Assembly: GCA_028291265.1 (NCBI GenBank)
Contig: JAQGIK010000187.1
Span: 1 to 50,848 of the forward strand
Length of the DNA stretch: 50,848 bases
Source: Caulobacter sp.
Lineage (GTDB): Bacteria; Pseudomonadota; Alphaproteobacteria; Caulobacterales; Caulobacteraceae
Direction of reading: 5' to 3'
Shown: positions 43,113 to 50,771 of the stretch, piece by piece
How the letters are laid out: each line of letters opens with the position of its first letter
How positions within the stretch are numbered: the first letter of the stretch is position 1
Notes under the pieces: generated by a model
What the model was told of the DNA's origin: nothing
What the model saw: only the letters and a program-made list of their open reading frames with translations
Database searches by the model: none
Translations under genes and position numbers: made by a program

Positions 43113-43889
43113 TCAGCGCAGCGCCGCCTCGGCGTAGCTGCGCATCGCCTCGGCCATGTACTCGGCCAGTCCGGGCCCGATCGCCTCATAGCGGGCGGTG
43201 AATTCCGGATGCTCCAGGTACATGGCCCCCAGCCCGGCGAAGGCCTCTGCCGTCGGCGGGCTGGGCCAGCTCATGGCCACCCAGGCGTGGTGCCGGGCCA
43301 TCAGCGCCCGCACCGCGCCGCTGTCGACGGGCAGGCCGTCCAGCAGCGCCCGACCCATAGCCTGCTCGATGGCCTCGCCCTCCGCCTTCAGGCGCTCGTA
43401 GTCACCCTGGCCCCAGGCGTTCATCTTCGCCTTCGATCCGGCGATCCTGGCCTTGGCGTCGTCGCCGTAGCGGTCGACCAGCCAGGCCTCGTGCTCGGCC
43501 TGTTTCTCCGGCGAAAACCCGCCGAACAGTTCGCTCTCTTTCATGCTCGTCTCTCCTTCCAGATCGGCGAGGGTCGCATCCAGGGTCCTGAGCAGTTTGC
43601 GATAGCGGGCCGCCTCTTCGGCCAGCGTCGCCCGCTGTCGCTTGAGCGCCGCCAGCCGGTCGAAACCGGGCGCCTCCAGCACCGCCCTGATCGCCTCCAG
43701 CGGAAACTTCAGCTCGCGGTGAAAGAGGATCTGCTGCAGCCGCAGCAGCTCCTCCCGTCCGTACAGCCGGTAACCGTTGGCGCCGACCCGGGCCGGCTTC
43801 AGAAGCCCGATGGCGTCGTAGTGGTGCAGGGTGCGGACCGATACGCCCGACAGCCTGGCCACCTCCGCCACCGTGTAGTCCCTGCTCAT
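43113..43889 (-). CDS. MerR family regulator with TipAS domain
   Basis: A 258-residue regulator. The N-terminal MerR winged helix (YTVAEVARLSGVSVRTLHHYDAIGLLKPARVGANGYRLY, residues 5-43) leads to a coiled-coil dimer helix (about 75-110) and a C-terminal TipAS antibiotic-recognition domain (HEAWLVDRYGDDAKARIAGSKAKMNAWGQGDYERL; LMARHHAWVAMSW; FAGLGAMYLEHPEFTARYEAIGPGLAEYMAEAM). TipA/SkgA-type proteins sense thiopeptides or other stress; SkgA of Caulobacter is a relative. No adjacent target gene is apparent. Confidence 0.93.
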   Translation of the reverse strand: MSRDYTVAEVARLSGVSVRTLHHYDAIGLLKPARVGANGYRLYGREELLRLQQILFHRELKFPLEAIRAVLEAPGFDRLAALKRQRATLAEEAARYRKLLRTLDATLADLEGETSMKESELFGGFSPEKQAEHEAWLVDRYGDDAKARIAGSKAKMNAWGQGDYERLKAEGEAIEQAMGRALLDGLPVDSGAVRALMARHHAWVAMSWPSPPTAEAFAGLGAMYLEHPEFTARYEAIGPGLAEYMAEAMRSYAEAALR

Positions 43890-43924
43890 GTCCCTGATGT
43901 CCTCGTCATGAGCGGAGGTTTGCG

Positions 43925-43947
43925 GTCTGACGTCCCGTGAGGGTCAA
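43925..43947 (-). promoter_or_regulatory. Possible MerR-type promoter/operator
   Basis: TTGACC on the minus strand (43947-43942) overlaps an imperfect inverted repeat (CGTGAGGG and GTCTGACG around TCC, plus-strand reading). A -35 element overlapping a dyad is typical of MerR-controlled promoters, and the site lies 36 nt before the MerR-TipAS ATG. No good -10 hexamer at 19 nt was found, so this is tentative. Confidence 0.35.
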
Positions 43948-43960
43948 GCGCCCCGAAACA

Positions 43961-44527
43961 CTAGGGGGCGAAGCGAAGAAAATGCACCCGGGCGGCGCCG
44001 TAGTCGCGGGCATCCAGAGGCTCGAACCCCGGCGGCGCAAAGGCGTTCTCATCCGACCCGCGCTCGACCATCACCACGGCGCCCGGCGCCAGCCAGCCAT
44101 GCTCGACCAGCTGCGCCATCGCCTTTTCGGCCAGGCCCCTGTGGTAGGGCGGGTCCAGCACCGCCAGGTCGAACGGCGGCCCGGCGCTGCCCGGCCGGGG
44201 GCCAAGGTCGGTGGCGTCGCGGCGGTGGATGCGGGTCGCGCCGAACAGCCCGTAGGCCTCGATGTTCTCGCGGATCGCCCCCCTGGCGGCGTCGTCGGTT
44301 TCGACGAACAGGCAGAAGGCGCCGCCCCGCGACAACGCCTCCAGCCCCAGCGCCCCGCTGCCGGCGAACAGGTCCAGCACCCGCGCGCCCTTGAGGTCCG
44401 GCGCCCAGGCCGCATGCTCGAGGATGTTGAACACCGCCTGCCGGGCGCGGTCGCTGGTCGGCCGGGTGGTCTGGCCGGGCGGGGTGACGATGGGGCGGCC
44501 TTTGAACTGGCCGGAAACGATACGCAA
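43961..44527 (-). CDS. rsmD: 16S rRNA (guanine966-N2)-methyltransferase
   Basis: A 188-residue methyltransferase that modifies G966 of 16S rRNA. Read from a TTG at 44527, it starts MRIVSGQFKGRPIVTPPGQTTRPTSDRARQAVFNIL, matching the family N-terminus exactly; no ATG or GTG fits. SAM motif VLDLFAGSGALGLEALSRG and catalytic DPPY in LAVLDPPYHRG. The TTG lies 2 nt before, on the reading strand downstream of, the TMEM175 gene stop, so translation may be coupled. Last gene of the cdsA-plsC-TMEM175-rsmD run. Confidence 0.93.
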   Translation of the reverse strand: MRIVSGQFKGRPIVTPPGQTTRPTSDRARQAVFNILEHAAWAPDLKGARVLDLFAGSGALGLEALSRGGAFCLFVETDDAARGAIRENIEAYGLFGATRIHRRDATDLGPRPGSAGPPFDLAVLDPPYHRGLAEKAMAQLVEHGWLAPGAVVMVERGSDENAFAPPGFEPLDARDYGAARVHFLRFAP

Positions 44528-44529
44528 GA

Positions 44530-45168
44530 CTACAGGCCCGCCTTCTTCTGGAGCCGCCGGCGCAGCCAGATGATCGGCGCGACGATGGCGATCATGATCA
44601 GCCCGACCCACCAGTGGCTCCGGTCCGCCAGCATCATGCTGCCGACCGCCATGCCGGTCGGCACGATCAGCAGCACCAGGAACAGGATCACCCGCAGGCT
44701 CATCGGCAGGTCCTTGTCGACCAGCCTGCCGATGAAGGCCGCATAGCCCCACATCAGCGCGCTGCACACCCCGATGGCGGTGATCAGGCCCGTATAGATG
44801 ACGAAGGGCTCGCCCTTGATCCCGGCCTCGGCGATCAGCCGGCTGGCGAACGGCAACAGCGTCACCAGCCCCAGCAGGACCAGGTTGAAGGTGGTCAGGA
44901 CCCAGTCCGAGCGCAAAAACCGCTGGAAGGTTCGTCGATGTGTCGCCCAGTAGACGGCGATGACCGTGAACGACAGCACATAGGCCCAGAGCTCCGCCCC
45001 CATGCCCCGCAACAGGCCGGCGAAGGTGTGGTCCCAATGTTCGGGCGGCGCCAGCTCGATGGCCAGCAGGGTGATGGCGATGGCGAACACCCCGTCGGTC
45101 AGCATGACCAGCCGCTCGAGGCTGTAGTCCTTCATCCGCGTCTCGCCTTCCAGCAGCTCCATGGTCAT
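44530..45168 (-). CDS. TMEM175/DUF1211 family potassium-channel-like protein
   Basis: A 212-residue membrane protein with six hydrophobic segments. The family signature in TM1 is RLVMLTDGVFAIAITLLAIELAPP (residues about 18-42), where the usual FSD is LTD, and HRRTFQRFLRSDWVLTTFNLVLLGLVTLLPFAS is the TM3-TM4 region. Bacterial relatives form tetrameric K+ channels. The ATG at 45168 overlaps the plsC stop (ATGA). Co-transcription with phospholipid genes and rsmD is suggested by overlaps. Confidence 0.88.
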   Translation of the reverse strand: MTMELLEGETRMKDYSLERLVMLTDGVFAIAITLLAIELAPPEHWDHTFAGLLRGMGAELWAYVLSFTVIAVYWATHRRTFQRFLRSDWVLTTFNLVLLGLVTLLPFASRLIAEAGIKGEPFVIYTGLITAIGVCSALMWGYAAFIGRLVDKDLPMSLRVILFLVLLIVPTGMAVGSMMLADRSHWWVGLIMIAIVAPIIWLRRRLQKKAGL

Positions 45169-45845
45169 GACGGTGTCTCCCCCTCCTCGGAATCCTCGCC
45201 CTCGCTCCAGCGCAACGGCGGCGCCTCGGCCTTTAATGCCAGCAGCGCATCGCGCAGACCTTCCATGAAGGCCGTCCGCCGGCCCTCCCAGCGGATCGGC
45301 TTGCCGACCAGCACGCAGCAGGTCATCGGCACCGGAATGAACTTGCCCTTGGGCAGCACCCGGCCGGCCCCCTGGATCCACACCGGAATCACCGGCGCGT
45401 CCGGAAAAGCCTCGGCCAGCCGCGCCACGCCGTTCTTCAGCTGGGCCATGGTGTCGCTGGCGTCGCCGCGCGTGCCTTCCGGAAACACCACGACGATGGC
45501 CCCCTCGGCCAGGGCCTGGCGGGCCGGGGCCAGCACGTCCTCGCCGCTTCCCGCTTTGCGCCGGGCCACCGGCACGATGCCGATCAGGTTACGCGAGAAC
45601 CAGCCGATCACCGGGTCCTTGAGGAAGTAGTCGCTGGCCGCCGCCGGGCGCACCAGATGCACGGCCCGGGCCTTGAAGATGGTCAGCATCAGCAAGGTGT
45701 CGACATGGCTGTTGTGGTTGGCGGCGACGATGGCCGGCCCGGTCACCGGCAACCGTTCGCGGCCGATCACGTCGGTGCCGGCGAAGAACCGGGCCACGGG
45801 CCGGGCCACCGCCACGATCAGGGCCAGGCGCAGCCAGCGGATCAT
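45165..45845 (-). CDS. PlsC-like 1-acyl-glycerol-3-phosphate acyltransferase
   Basis: A 226-residue acyltransferase with an N-terminal hydrophobic stretch, the catalytic motif NHNSHVD (43-49), motif III FPEGTRG (121-127) and VIPVWIQGAGRVLPKG. It would make phosphatidic acid from lysophosphatidic acid at the membrane, the substrate of the CdsA homologue encoded just before it. Its ATG overlaps the cdsA stop by one base (TGATG). The tail is acidic. It could instead act on another lysolipid. Confidence 0.88.
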   Translation of the reverse strand: MIRWLRLALIVAVARPVARFFAGTDVIGRERLPVTGPAIVAANHNSHVDTLLMLTIFKARAVHLVRPAAASDYFLKDPVIGWFSRNLIGIVPVARRKAGSGEDVLAPARQALAEGAIVVVFPEGTRGDASDTMAQLKNGVARLAEAFPDAPVIPVWIQGAGRVLPKGKFIPVPMTCCVLVGKPIRWEGRRTAFMEGLRDALLALKAEAPPLRWSEGEDSEEGETPS

Positions 45846-46819
45846 CAGAAGTGCTCGACCGCGAAGAAGGCCAGCATGTGAAAATAGAGCGGCGCGGTGA
45901 AGGTCAGGCTGTCGATGCGGTCGAGCAGGCCGCCGTGGCCGGGGATCAGGTGGCTGGTGTCCTTGACCCCGATGTCGCGCTTGATGGCGCTCATCGTCAC
46001 GTCGCCGGCGAACCCGGCCAGCGGCAGGCTGACGGCGACGATGGCCAGGCCGAACCCGCTCAGCGGCGTCAGCCAGGGGCCGACAAACCAGATCAACGCC
46101 GCGGTGCTGACCCAGCCGCCGATGAACCCTTCCCAGGTCTTGTTGGGGCTGACCGACGGCACGATCTTGTGCTTTCCGAGCGTCTTGCCCCAGACATACT
46201 GCGCCACGTCGTTGAACTCGGTGGCCACCAGCAGCATCAAGACCAGCCCCGCCGCCCCGGCCGGCAGGTGCTCGGAGGCCGGCACGCGCATCAGGAAGGC
46301 GGCGTAGCCGATGTTGTAGACGCAGGTCATCAGACCCCAGTGGAACATCGCCACCCGGCTCAGATACCCCTTGGTCTGGCCCAGCGCCGCCATCAGGAAG
46401 GGCGTCAGCAGGAAGGCGTAGACCGGCACGATGACCAGGAAGATCGGATAGATGTCGAGCGCGATGAAGGCGTAGCTGACCGGGATGGCCATGTAGGCGG
46501 CCAGGATGATCAGCCGGTCCTCCCGCCGCGTCGGGGCCAGCGACAGGAACTCGCGCAGGGCGATGAAGCTGATGACCACGAACAGCAAGGTCGTCGCCTG
46601 CCAGCCGGCCAGCAGGGCGGCGGCCAGCAGCGCGACCATCACCCACCAGCTGGTGATCCGCTCGCGCAGCTCCTTGTAGTCTTTCGTCCTGTTGACCAGC
46701 GGCAGCACGGCGCTGATCGCCGCCGCCACGCTGAGCAGCGCCACGACCCCGACCAGCCCCCATAGCAGGACCGGCGGTTGCGCCGCCATGAAGGCCTTCA
46801 CCGTCTCGATGATCTGCAC
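45845..46819 (-). CDS. Phosphatidate cytidylyltransferase homologue
   Basis: A 324-residue membrane protein with about eight hydrophobic segments and the CdsA signature near the C-terminus: GDVTMSAIKRDIGVKDTSHLIPGHGGLLDRIDSL. It would convert phosphatidic acid and CTP to CDP-diacylglycerol. The GTG at 46819 is favoured because GGAGG lies 6 nt before it; a GTG at 46840 gives a basic extension. The canonical cdsA usually sits with uppS and dxr; this one sits with plsC and TMEM175, so it is probably a paralogue. Confidence 0.88.
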   Translation of the reverse strand: MQIIETVKAFMAAQPPVLLWGLVGVVALLSVAAAISAVLPLVNRTKDYKELRERITSWWVMVALLAAALLAGWQATTLLFVVISFIALREFLSLAPTRREDRLIILAAYMAIPVSYAFIALDIYPIFLVIVPVYAFLLTPFLMAALGQTKGYLSRVAMFHWGLMTCVYNIGYAAFLMRVPASEHLPAGAAGLVLMLLVATEFNDVAQYVWGKTLGKHKIVPSVSPNKTWEGFIGGWVSTAALIWFVGPWLTPLSGFGLAIVAVSLPLAGFAGDVTMSAIKRDIGVKDTSHLIPGHGGLLDRIDSLTFTAPLYFHMLAFFAVEHF

Positions 46820-46902
46820 GCGCCGCCTCCGTGCCCCCACCTTGCCGGGGTTGGCGGAAGGGTCAAGCGACTAAGCGGCGGGACGCGGCGCCCGGCTTTT
46901 CC

Positions 46903-47071
46903 AAACTCTCCCCCCGCGTTGCGGGGGGAGGACCGCTTTGGAGCGGACGCGACAAAGCAGGAGGGGGGCAAGTCCGTTTCAGAAGGAACCTCCCTGCCGC
47001 CGGTGGGGCCCGCCTCCTGGTTTCTCGCTTGAGGCTCGAAACCTGTCCTCCCCCCCCGGGGGGGAGAGTTT
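46903..47071. repeat. Hairpin-ended intergenic repeat (family R2), copy 2
   Basis: A 169-bp element with inverted ends AAACTCTCCCCCC (46903 on) and GGGGGGGAGAGTTT (to 47071), and internal GCCGGTGGGGCCCGCCTCCTGGT. Block order matches 9309-9522 (CTTTGG, GCG..GC, CAA, GGGGG, then GCCGGTGGG). It fills most of the 273-bp gap between the cdsA start and the end of the P-loop kinase gene. Confidence 0.7.
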
Positions 47072-47092
47072 GCACGGCTGATGTCTCGCCGC

Positions 47093-47548
47093 TCAGTCCA
47101 ACTCGTCGGCCCCCGGCCGCTCGAACAGCGGAACCCAGTCCGGAATGTCGTCCGCGTTCACCCGATAGCTGTCCGCCGGCAGGTCCGCGTTCCGCGCCGC
47201 CACCCGCCGCTGAAGCTCCTCCACCGGCGCGTCGCAGAAATGCAGCACCGCCGTCGCCCGGGCCGCCGCCGCCCCGGCCCGGCAGACATCCCGCTCGGCC
47301 CGCGTCCAGAACCCGGCCTCGAGGATCACGCTCACTCCCCGCCCCAGCAGTTCCGTCGCCAGGTCCCACTGCAGAGCCTCGACCCGCGCCCGCGCCACGA
47401 TGTCGTAGCCGTCCGCCTCCAGCGCTTTCAGCCAGACATCCGAACTCAGCCGCAGCGCTCCGGTCTCACCCGCCAGCCGCCGCGCCAGCGTGCTCTTGCC
47501 GGAACCGGGCAGGCCGCAGATCAGGTGCAGGGTGGCGGGTTGGTTCAT
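47093..47548 (-). CDS. P-loop (AAA/zeta-like) small kinase
   Basis: A 151-residue nucleotide-binding protein with Walker A GLPGSGKST (12-20), a RLSSDVWLKALEADGYDI segment after helix 1, a probable Walker B region SVILEAGFWTRAERD, and a lid-like basic segment (EELQRRVAARNADLPADSYRVNADD). It resembles the predicted kinases of the AAA_33/zeta-toxin-like group. Phosphoacceptor unknown. No epsilon-like antitoxin is next to it. Divergent from the AraC gene by 80 bp. Confidence 0.8.
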   Translation of the reverse strand: MNQPATLHLICGLPGSGKSTLARRLAGETGALRLSSDVWLKALEADGYDIVARARVEALQWDLATELLGRGVSVILEAGFWTRAERDVCRAGAAAARATAVLHFCDAPVEELQRRVAARNADLPADSYRVNADDIPDWVPLFERPGADELD

Positions 47549-47628
47549 CCTGCTATCCGTCCGTCAGGATGCGCCGAACCGCAAGTTCCACGCAGCCGAA
47601 ATTGGCTATAGTCGCCCCGGGAGGGCCG

Positions 47629-48678
47629 ATGAATTCCTTGCAGACCCTGGAAGTCCTGCTGCGCGGCATCGCCGTCGGGGCCATGCTGTGCACGGCGCTC
47701 GGCCTCATCCGCGGCCGGCCGCTGATCGCGGCGCGCTGGACCGGAGCCCTGTTCGCCCTGGCGTCGGCCGCCTTCACCCTGCATTCGGGCGGGCCGGAGA
47801 CGCGGGTGGTGATGCCGATCATCTTCCCGATCTGGCTGCTGTCGCTGGGCGGCACGGCCTATTTCTGGATGTTCGGCATGGCCCTGTTCGAGGACAGCAA
47901 GTTCACCCTCGACCGCTGGATCCCGGCCGCCGTGATGACCATCGTCGGGGTCAGCGGCGTGCTGGTGCCCGAGCCGGCCAATCGCGGCGTCTGGGTGGTC
48001 CACAACCTGCTGGAGATGGCCCTCATCCTCCACATCGTCAGCCGCATCTGGCGGCGGCGCGAGGGCGACCTGGTCGAGGCCCGGCGCGCCCTGCGCACGC
48101 CGGTCATGCTGTTCATCGGCCTCTACGCCATGATCCTCTCGGGCTTCGAGATCGGCTGGGCCCTGGGGGCCGAGGCGCACTGGCTCTCCCCGCTGCAGGC
48201 CGCCAGCCTGGCCGTCGTCAGTCTGTTGACGGCCGGCGCCTTCCTGCAGGCCCGGCCCGAGCTGTTCGTCGGGGCTCGGCCGGTCGCCGATCCCGACGCC
48301 GTCGATCCCCAGGACCGCCCGGCCCTGGCCCGGCTGCTGGCCCTGATGGCGGACGGCGCCTGGCGCAAGGAAGGCCTGACCATCGGCCAGCTGGCCGCCG
48401 ACGTCGGCGTGCCCGAGCACCGGCTGCGCCGGCTGATCAACGGCGGCCTCGGCCACCGCAACTTCGCCGACTTCGTGGGGACCAGCCGCATCGAGGCGGC
48501 GCGGGCGGCCCTCGCCGACCCGGCCAACGCCCGGGCCTCAATCTCGGCCCTGGCCTTCGACCTCGGCTACGCCAGCCTCGGCCCCTTCAACCGCGCCTTC
48601 AAGGACGCCACCGGCCAGACGCCGTCGGAATGGCGCCAGGCGGCCCTCACCACCCCCCGGGAGCACACAGGATCATGA
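47629..48678 (+). CDS. AraC family regulator with integral membrane N-terminal half
   Basis: A 349-residue protein. Residues 1-205 contain about seven hydrophobic segments (LLRGIAVGAMLCTALGLI; PIIFPIWLLSLGGTAYFWMF; WIPAAVMTIVGVSGVLV; and others), and residues about 245-340 form an AraC HTH domain (LTIGQLAADVGVPEHRLRRLINGGLGHRNFADFVGTSRIEAARAAL; ISALAFDLGYASLGPFNRAFKDATGQTPSEWR). The ATG at 47629 follows GGGAGGG, and a GGCTATAGT element lies just upstream. A one-component membrane sensor; signal unknown. It overlaps the next gene by ATGA. Confidence 0.88.
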   Translation: MNSLQTLEVLLRGIAVGAMLCTALGLIRGRPLIAARWTGALFALASAAFTLHSGGPETRVVMPIIFPIWLLSLGGTAYFWMFGMALFEDSKFTLDRWIPAAVMTIVGVSGVLVPEPANRGVWVVHNLLEMALILHIVSRIWRRREGDLVEARRALRTPVMLFIGLYAMILSGFEIGWALGAEAHWLSPLQAASLAVVSLLTAGAFLQARPELFVGARPVADPDAVDPQDRPALARLLALMADGAWRKEGLTIGQLAADVGVPEHRLRRLINGGLGHRNFADFVGTSRIEAARAALADPANARASISALAFDLGYASLGPFNRAFKDATGQTPSEWRQAALTTPREHTGS

Positions 48679-49016
48679 TTGTCAGCTTGTTGATCGGGGC
48701 GGTCCTGATGGTCCAGGACGCGCCCGACCTTCTGCCCGTCGACGCGGAACACGGCTCCTACGAATGTACCGTCAAGGGCGTGTTCATCCACGAGGGCGCG
48801 CTGGTCATTCGCTGCGAAGGCGCGGCGCCGGGCGGCGTCCAGCGCTTTTCCGTGGAGCGCGAACAACTGCGCTACGCGGACATCCGCGACGCCGCCTCGT
48901 GGGCGCTGGAAACGAAACGACCGCTCGGCCTGTTCTACGCCACCGACGCCTCGCGGAGCCCCCGGGGCTGCGAGGCCAGGAACTGCCGCCACCTGATCGG
49001 CGTCGAACTGCGCTGA
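48675..49016 (+). CDS. Small secreted Cys-containing protein of unknown function
   Basis: A 113-residue protein whose ATG overlaps the AraC stop (ATGA), so it is translated with the regulator. The start MIVSLLIGAVLMVQDAP looks like a short signal peptide. The mature part has four cysteines (SYECTVKG, LVIRCEG, GCEARNCRHL) that could form two disulfides, and alternating strands. I recognise no family. The coupling to a membrane-bound AraC regulator suggests it may modulate or report the sensed signal; this is inference. Confidence 0.72.
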   Translation: MIVSLLIGAVLMVQDAPDLLPVDAEHGSYECTVKGVFIHEGALVIRCEGAAPGGVQRFSVEREQLRYADIRDAASWALETKRPLGLFYATDASRSPRGCEARNCRHLIGVELR

Positions 49017-49151
49017 TCCCGCCAGGCCGCGGCCTCGCCGCTTCCGGAAAACCCTCGCCGATTCCGAAAACGGCGCCCGCGTCCATCCAGACGGAAGCGG
49101 CGCCGGCCCATCCATCCCACGGTCAGACGGCATCCACCGCGAGACCAACCC

Positions 49152-49973
49152 ATGACCCTCCCCGAAACCCTCCCCGAAACCGTCCTCGACCTCGGCCGCG
49201 CCTGGCTGGGCGGCTTCCAGGTCGACCTGACGCGCTACATCGTCGCCGCGCCGCTGGCCTGGCTGCTGATCTGTGTCGTCCTCGCCCCGGCCTTGAAGAC
49301 CTGGAAGATCCGCGAGGACCGCCCGCCGGCCCTGCAGCACATCGTCGAACTGCTCTGCTCGGTCCGCTCGATCGCCATCTTCTCGGCCGTCACCCTGATC
49401 ACCGTCGGCCTGCACAAGGCCGGCCTGCTCTGGGGCGAGGCCTTTCGCGAGACCCCGACCCTGCTCTGGACCGCCGGCTCCCTCGTCCTCACCATCCTGG
49501 CCCATGACACCTGGTTCTACTGGGTCCACCGCCTGATGCACCGGCCCCGGCTGTTCCGCGCCTTCCACCGCCGGCATCATCGCTCCAACAACCCGACCCC
49601 CTTCACCGCCTACAGCTTCGACCTCGGCGAGGCCGCCGTCATGGCCGCCTTCTCGCCGCTGTTCCTGATGCTGGTCCCGGTCGCCTGGCCCGCCTTCGGC
49701 CTGTTCATGATCCACCAGATCGCCCGCAACGTGATCGGGCACTCGGGGTACGAGTTGTTCCCCGCCCGCCGCGACGGCCGCCCGCTGTTCGACTGGATGA
49801 CCACCGTCACCCATCACGACCTGCACCACGCCCAGGCCGGCTCCAACTACGGCCTCTACTTCACCGCCTGGGACCGCTGGATGGGCACCGAGAACCCGCG
49901 CTACCACGCCGAGTTCGCCCGGGTGGCCGCCCGCCGGCGCGGCGCCGGCGCCGAGGTCGCGGCCCTCTCCTGA
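49152..49973 (+). CDS. Sterol desaturase/fatty acid hydroxylase family protein
   Basis: A 273-residue integral membrane di-iron enzyme with three to four hydrophobic regions and the histidine boxes HDTWFYWVHRLMH (about 118-130), HRRHH (about 139-143) and HHDLHH (about 219-224). Members hydroxylate or desaturate fatty acids, sterols or carotenoids. The C-terminal FTAWDRWMGTENPRYHAEF fits the bacterial subgroup. Substrate unknown. A 135-bp gap with no recognised motif separates it from the previous gene. Confidence 0.9.
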   Translation: MTLPETLPETVLDLGRAWLGGFQVDLTRYIVAAPLAWLLICVVLAPALKTWKIREDRPPALQHIVELLCSVRSIAIFSAVTLITVGLHKAGLLWGEAFRETPTLLWTAGSLVLTILAHDTWFYWVHRLMHRPRLFRAFHRRHHRSNNPTPFTAYSFDLGEAAVMAAFSPLFLMLVPVAWPAFGLFMIHQIARNVIGHSGYELFPARRDGRPLFDWMTTVTHHDLHHAQAGSNYGLYFTAWDRWMGTENPRYHAEFARVAARRRGAGAEVAALS

Positions 49974-50004
49974 CCGGGACAAAAGGGCTGGCCGATAAAT
50001 ATGT

Positions 50005-50574
50005 CTAGGACGTGGACTCAACCTTCCTGATCCAGAGGCGTGCGCAGACGAGGGCGATGGCGGCGAGGAAGTTCCTGGCCAGTTTGTCGAAGCGGGTGGC
50101 GGCGCGGCGGAACTGCTTGAGCTTGCAGAAGAAGCGTTCGACTAGATTGCGCAGGCGGTAAATCTCAGGCGGGACGTAGCGCTGGTGCTTGAGATGGCGA
50201 CGGGTCGGGATGTGGGCCTCGCCGCCCAGGCTGGCTATGAAGTCCACCAGAGGCTGGCTGTCGTAGCCCTTGTCGCCGACGAACGCCTTGGCGACTGGAA
50301 GGCCTTCAACCATCTCGCGAGCGACCTTGAAGTCGGACACATGGCCGGCGGTGATCATGATCTTCACCGGTAGACCGTCTTGGTCGACGACCGCGTGGAT
50401 CTTAGTGCTCAGTCCGCCACGAGAACGGCCAAGGGCGTGATCCGGACCCCCTTTTTTGCGCCGGCGGCGTGCTGGTGGGCTCTGATGATCGAGCTGTCGA
50501 TGAACTGCATCGACTGCGGCGACTGCTTGGTCAACGCCTCGAACACCGCCAGCCATACGCCCTTGCGGGACCAT
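50005..50574 (-). CDS. IS transposase, C-terminal frame (orfB)
   Basis: This frame gives the catalytic C-terminal part of the DDE transposase. The real product begins with orfA and shifts at 50457-50451, so only codons after about 50451 (KKGGPDHALGRSRGGLSTKIHAV onward) are translated. It has the second Asp in VGDKGYDSQPL and the Glu in the YRLRNLVERFFCKLKQFRRAATRFDKL signature. The stop TAG lies within the left inverted repeat. Codons above the shift point in this frame are an orfA shadow. Confidence 0.88.
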   Translation of the reverse strand: MVPQGRMAGGVRGVDQAVAAVDAVHRQLDHQSPPARRRRKKGGPDHALGRSRGGLSTKIHAVVDQDGLPVKIMITAGHVSDFKVAREMVEGLPVAKAFVGDKGYDSQPLVDFIASLGGEAHIPTRRHLKHQRYVPPEIYRLRNLVERFFCKLKQFRRAATRFDKLARNFLAAIALVCARLWIRKVESTS

Positions 50575-50771
50575 CGGTTAAAGCGGTTGTAGACCGTGGT
50601 GTAGGGACCGTATCGGCCGGGCAGATCGCGCCAGGGCGACCCGGTCCGCAGGATGTAGAAAATCCCGTTCACCACCTGCCGATCATCAACCCTCGCCGCG
50701 CCCAGTCCCGACGGCGGGAGCAACGGCTCGATGATCTTCCACTCGAAATCACTCAAATCGTAGCGCGCCAT
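50409..50771 (-). CDS. IS transposase, N-terminal frame (orfA)
   Basis: A 120-residue frame with the IS5-type N-terminal domain (YDLSDFEWKIIEPLLPP; NGIFYILRTGSPWRDLPGRYGPYTTVYNRFNRW) and the first catalytic Asp (MQFIDSSIIRAHQHAAG). The motif A_AAA_AAG, on the minus strand at 50457-50451, in the orfA frame is the canonical -1 slippage heptamer and leads into orfB. Without slippage the product ends shortly after. Confidence 0.9.
   Translation of the reverse strand: MARYDLSDFEWKIIEPLLPPSGLGAARVDDRQVVNGIFYILRTGSPWRDLPGRYGPYTTVYNRFNRWSRKGVWLAVFEALTKQSPQSMQFIDSSIIRAHQHAAGAKKGVRITPLAVLVAD

Noticed and set aside
46903-47071. tRNA or structured RNA gene in the R2 element
   Set aside because: The fold is a plain GC hairpin with repeat-family similarity to 9309-9522; no tRNA arms or CCA-end pattern were seen.
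46831-47628. Long N-terminal extension of the AraC regulator
   Set aside because: Pro/Arg-rich reading of the R2 repeat and the antisense of the P-loop kinase gene; the ATG at 47629 has a good ribosome binding site.
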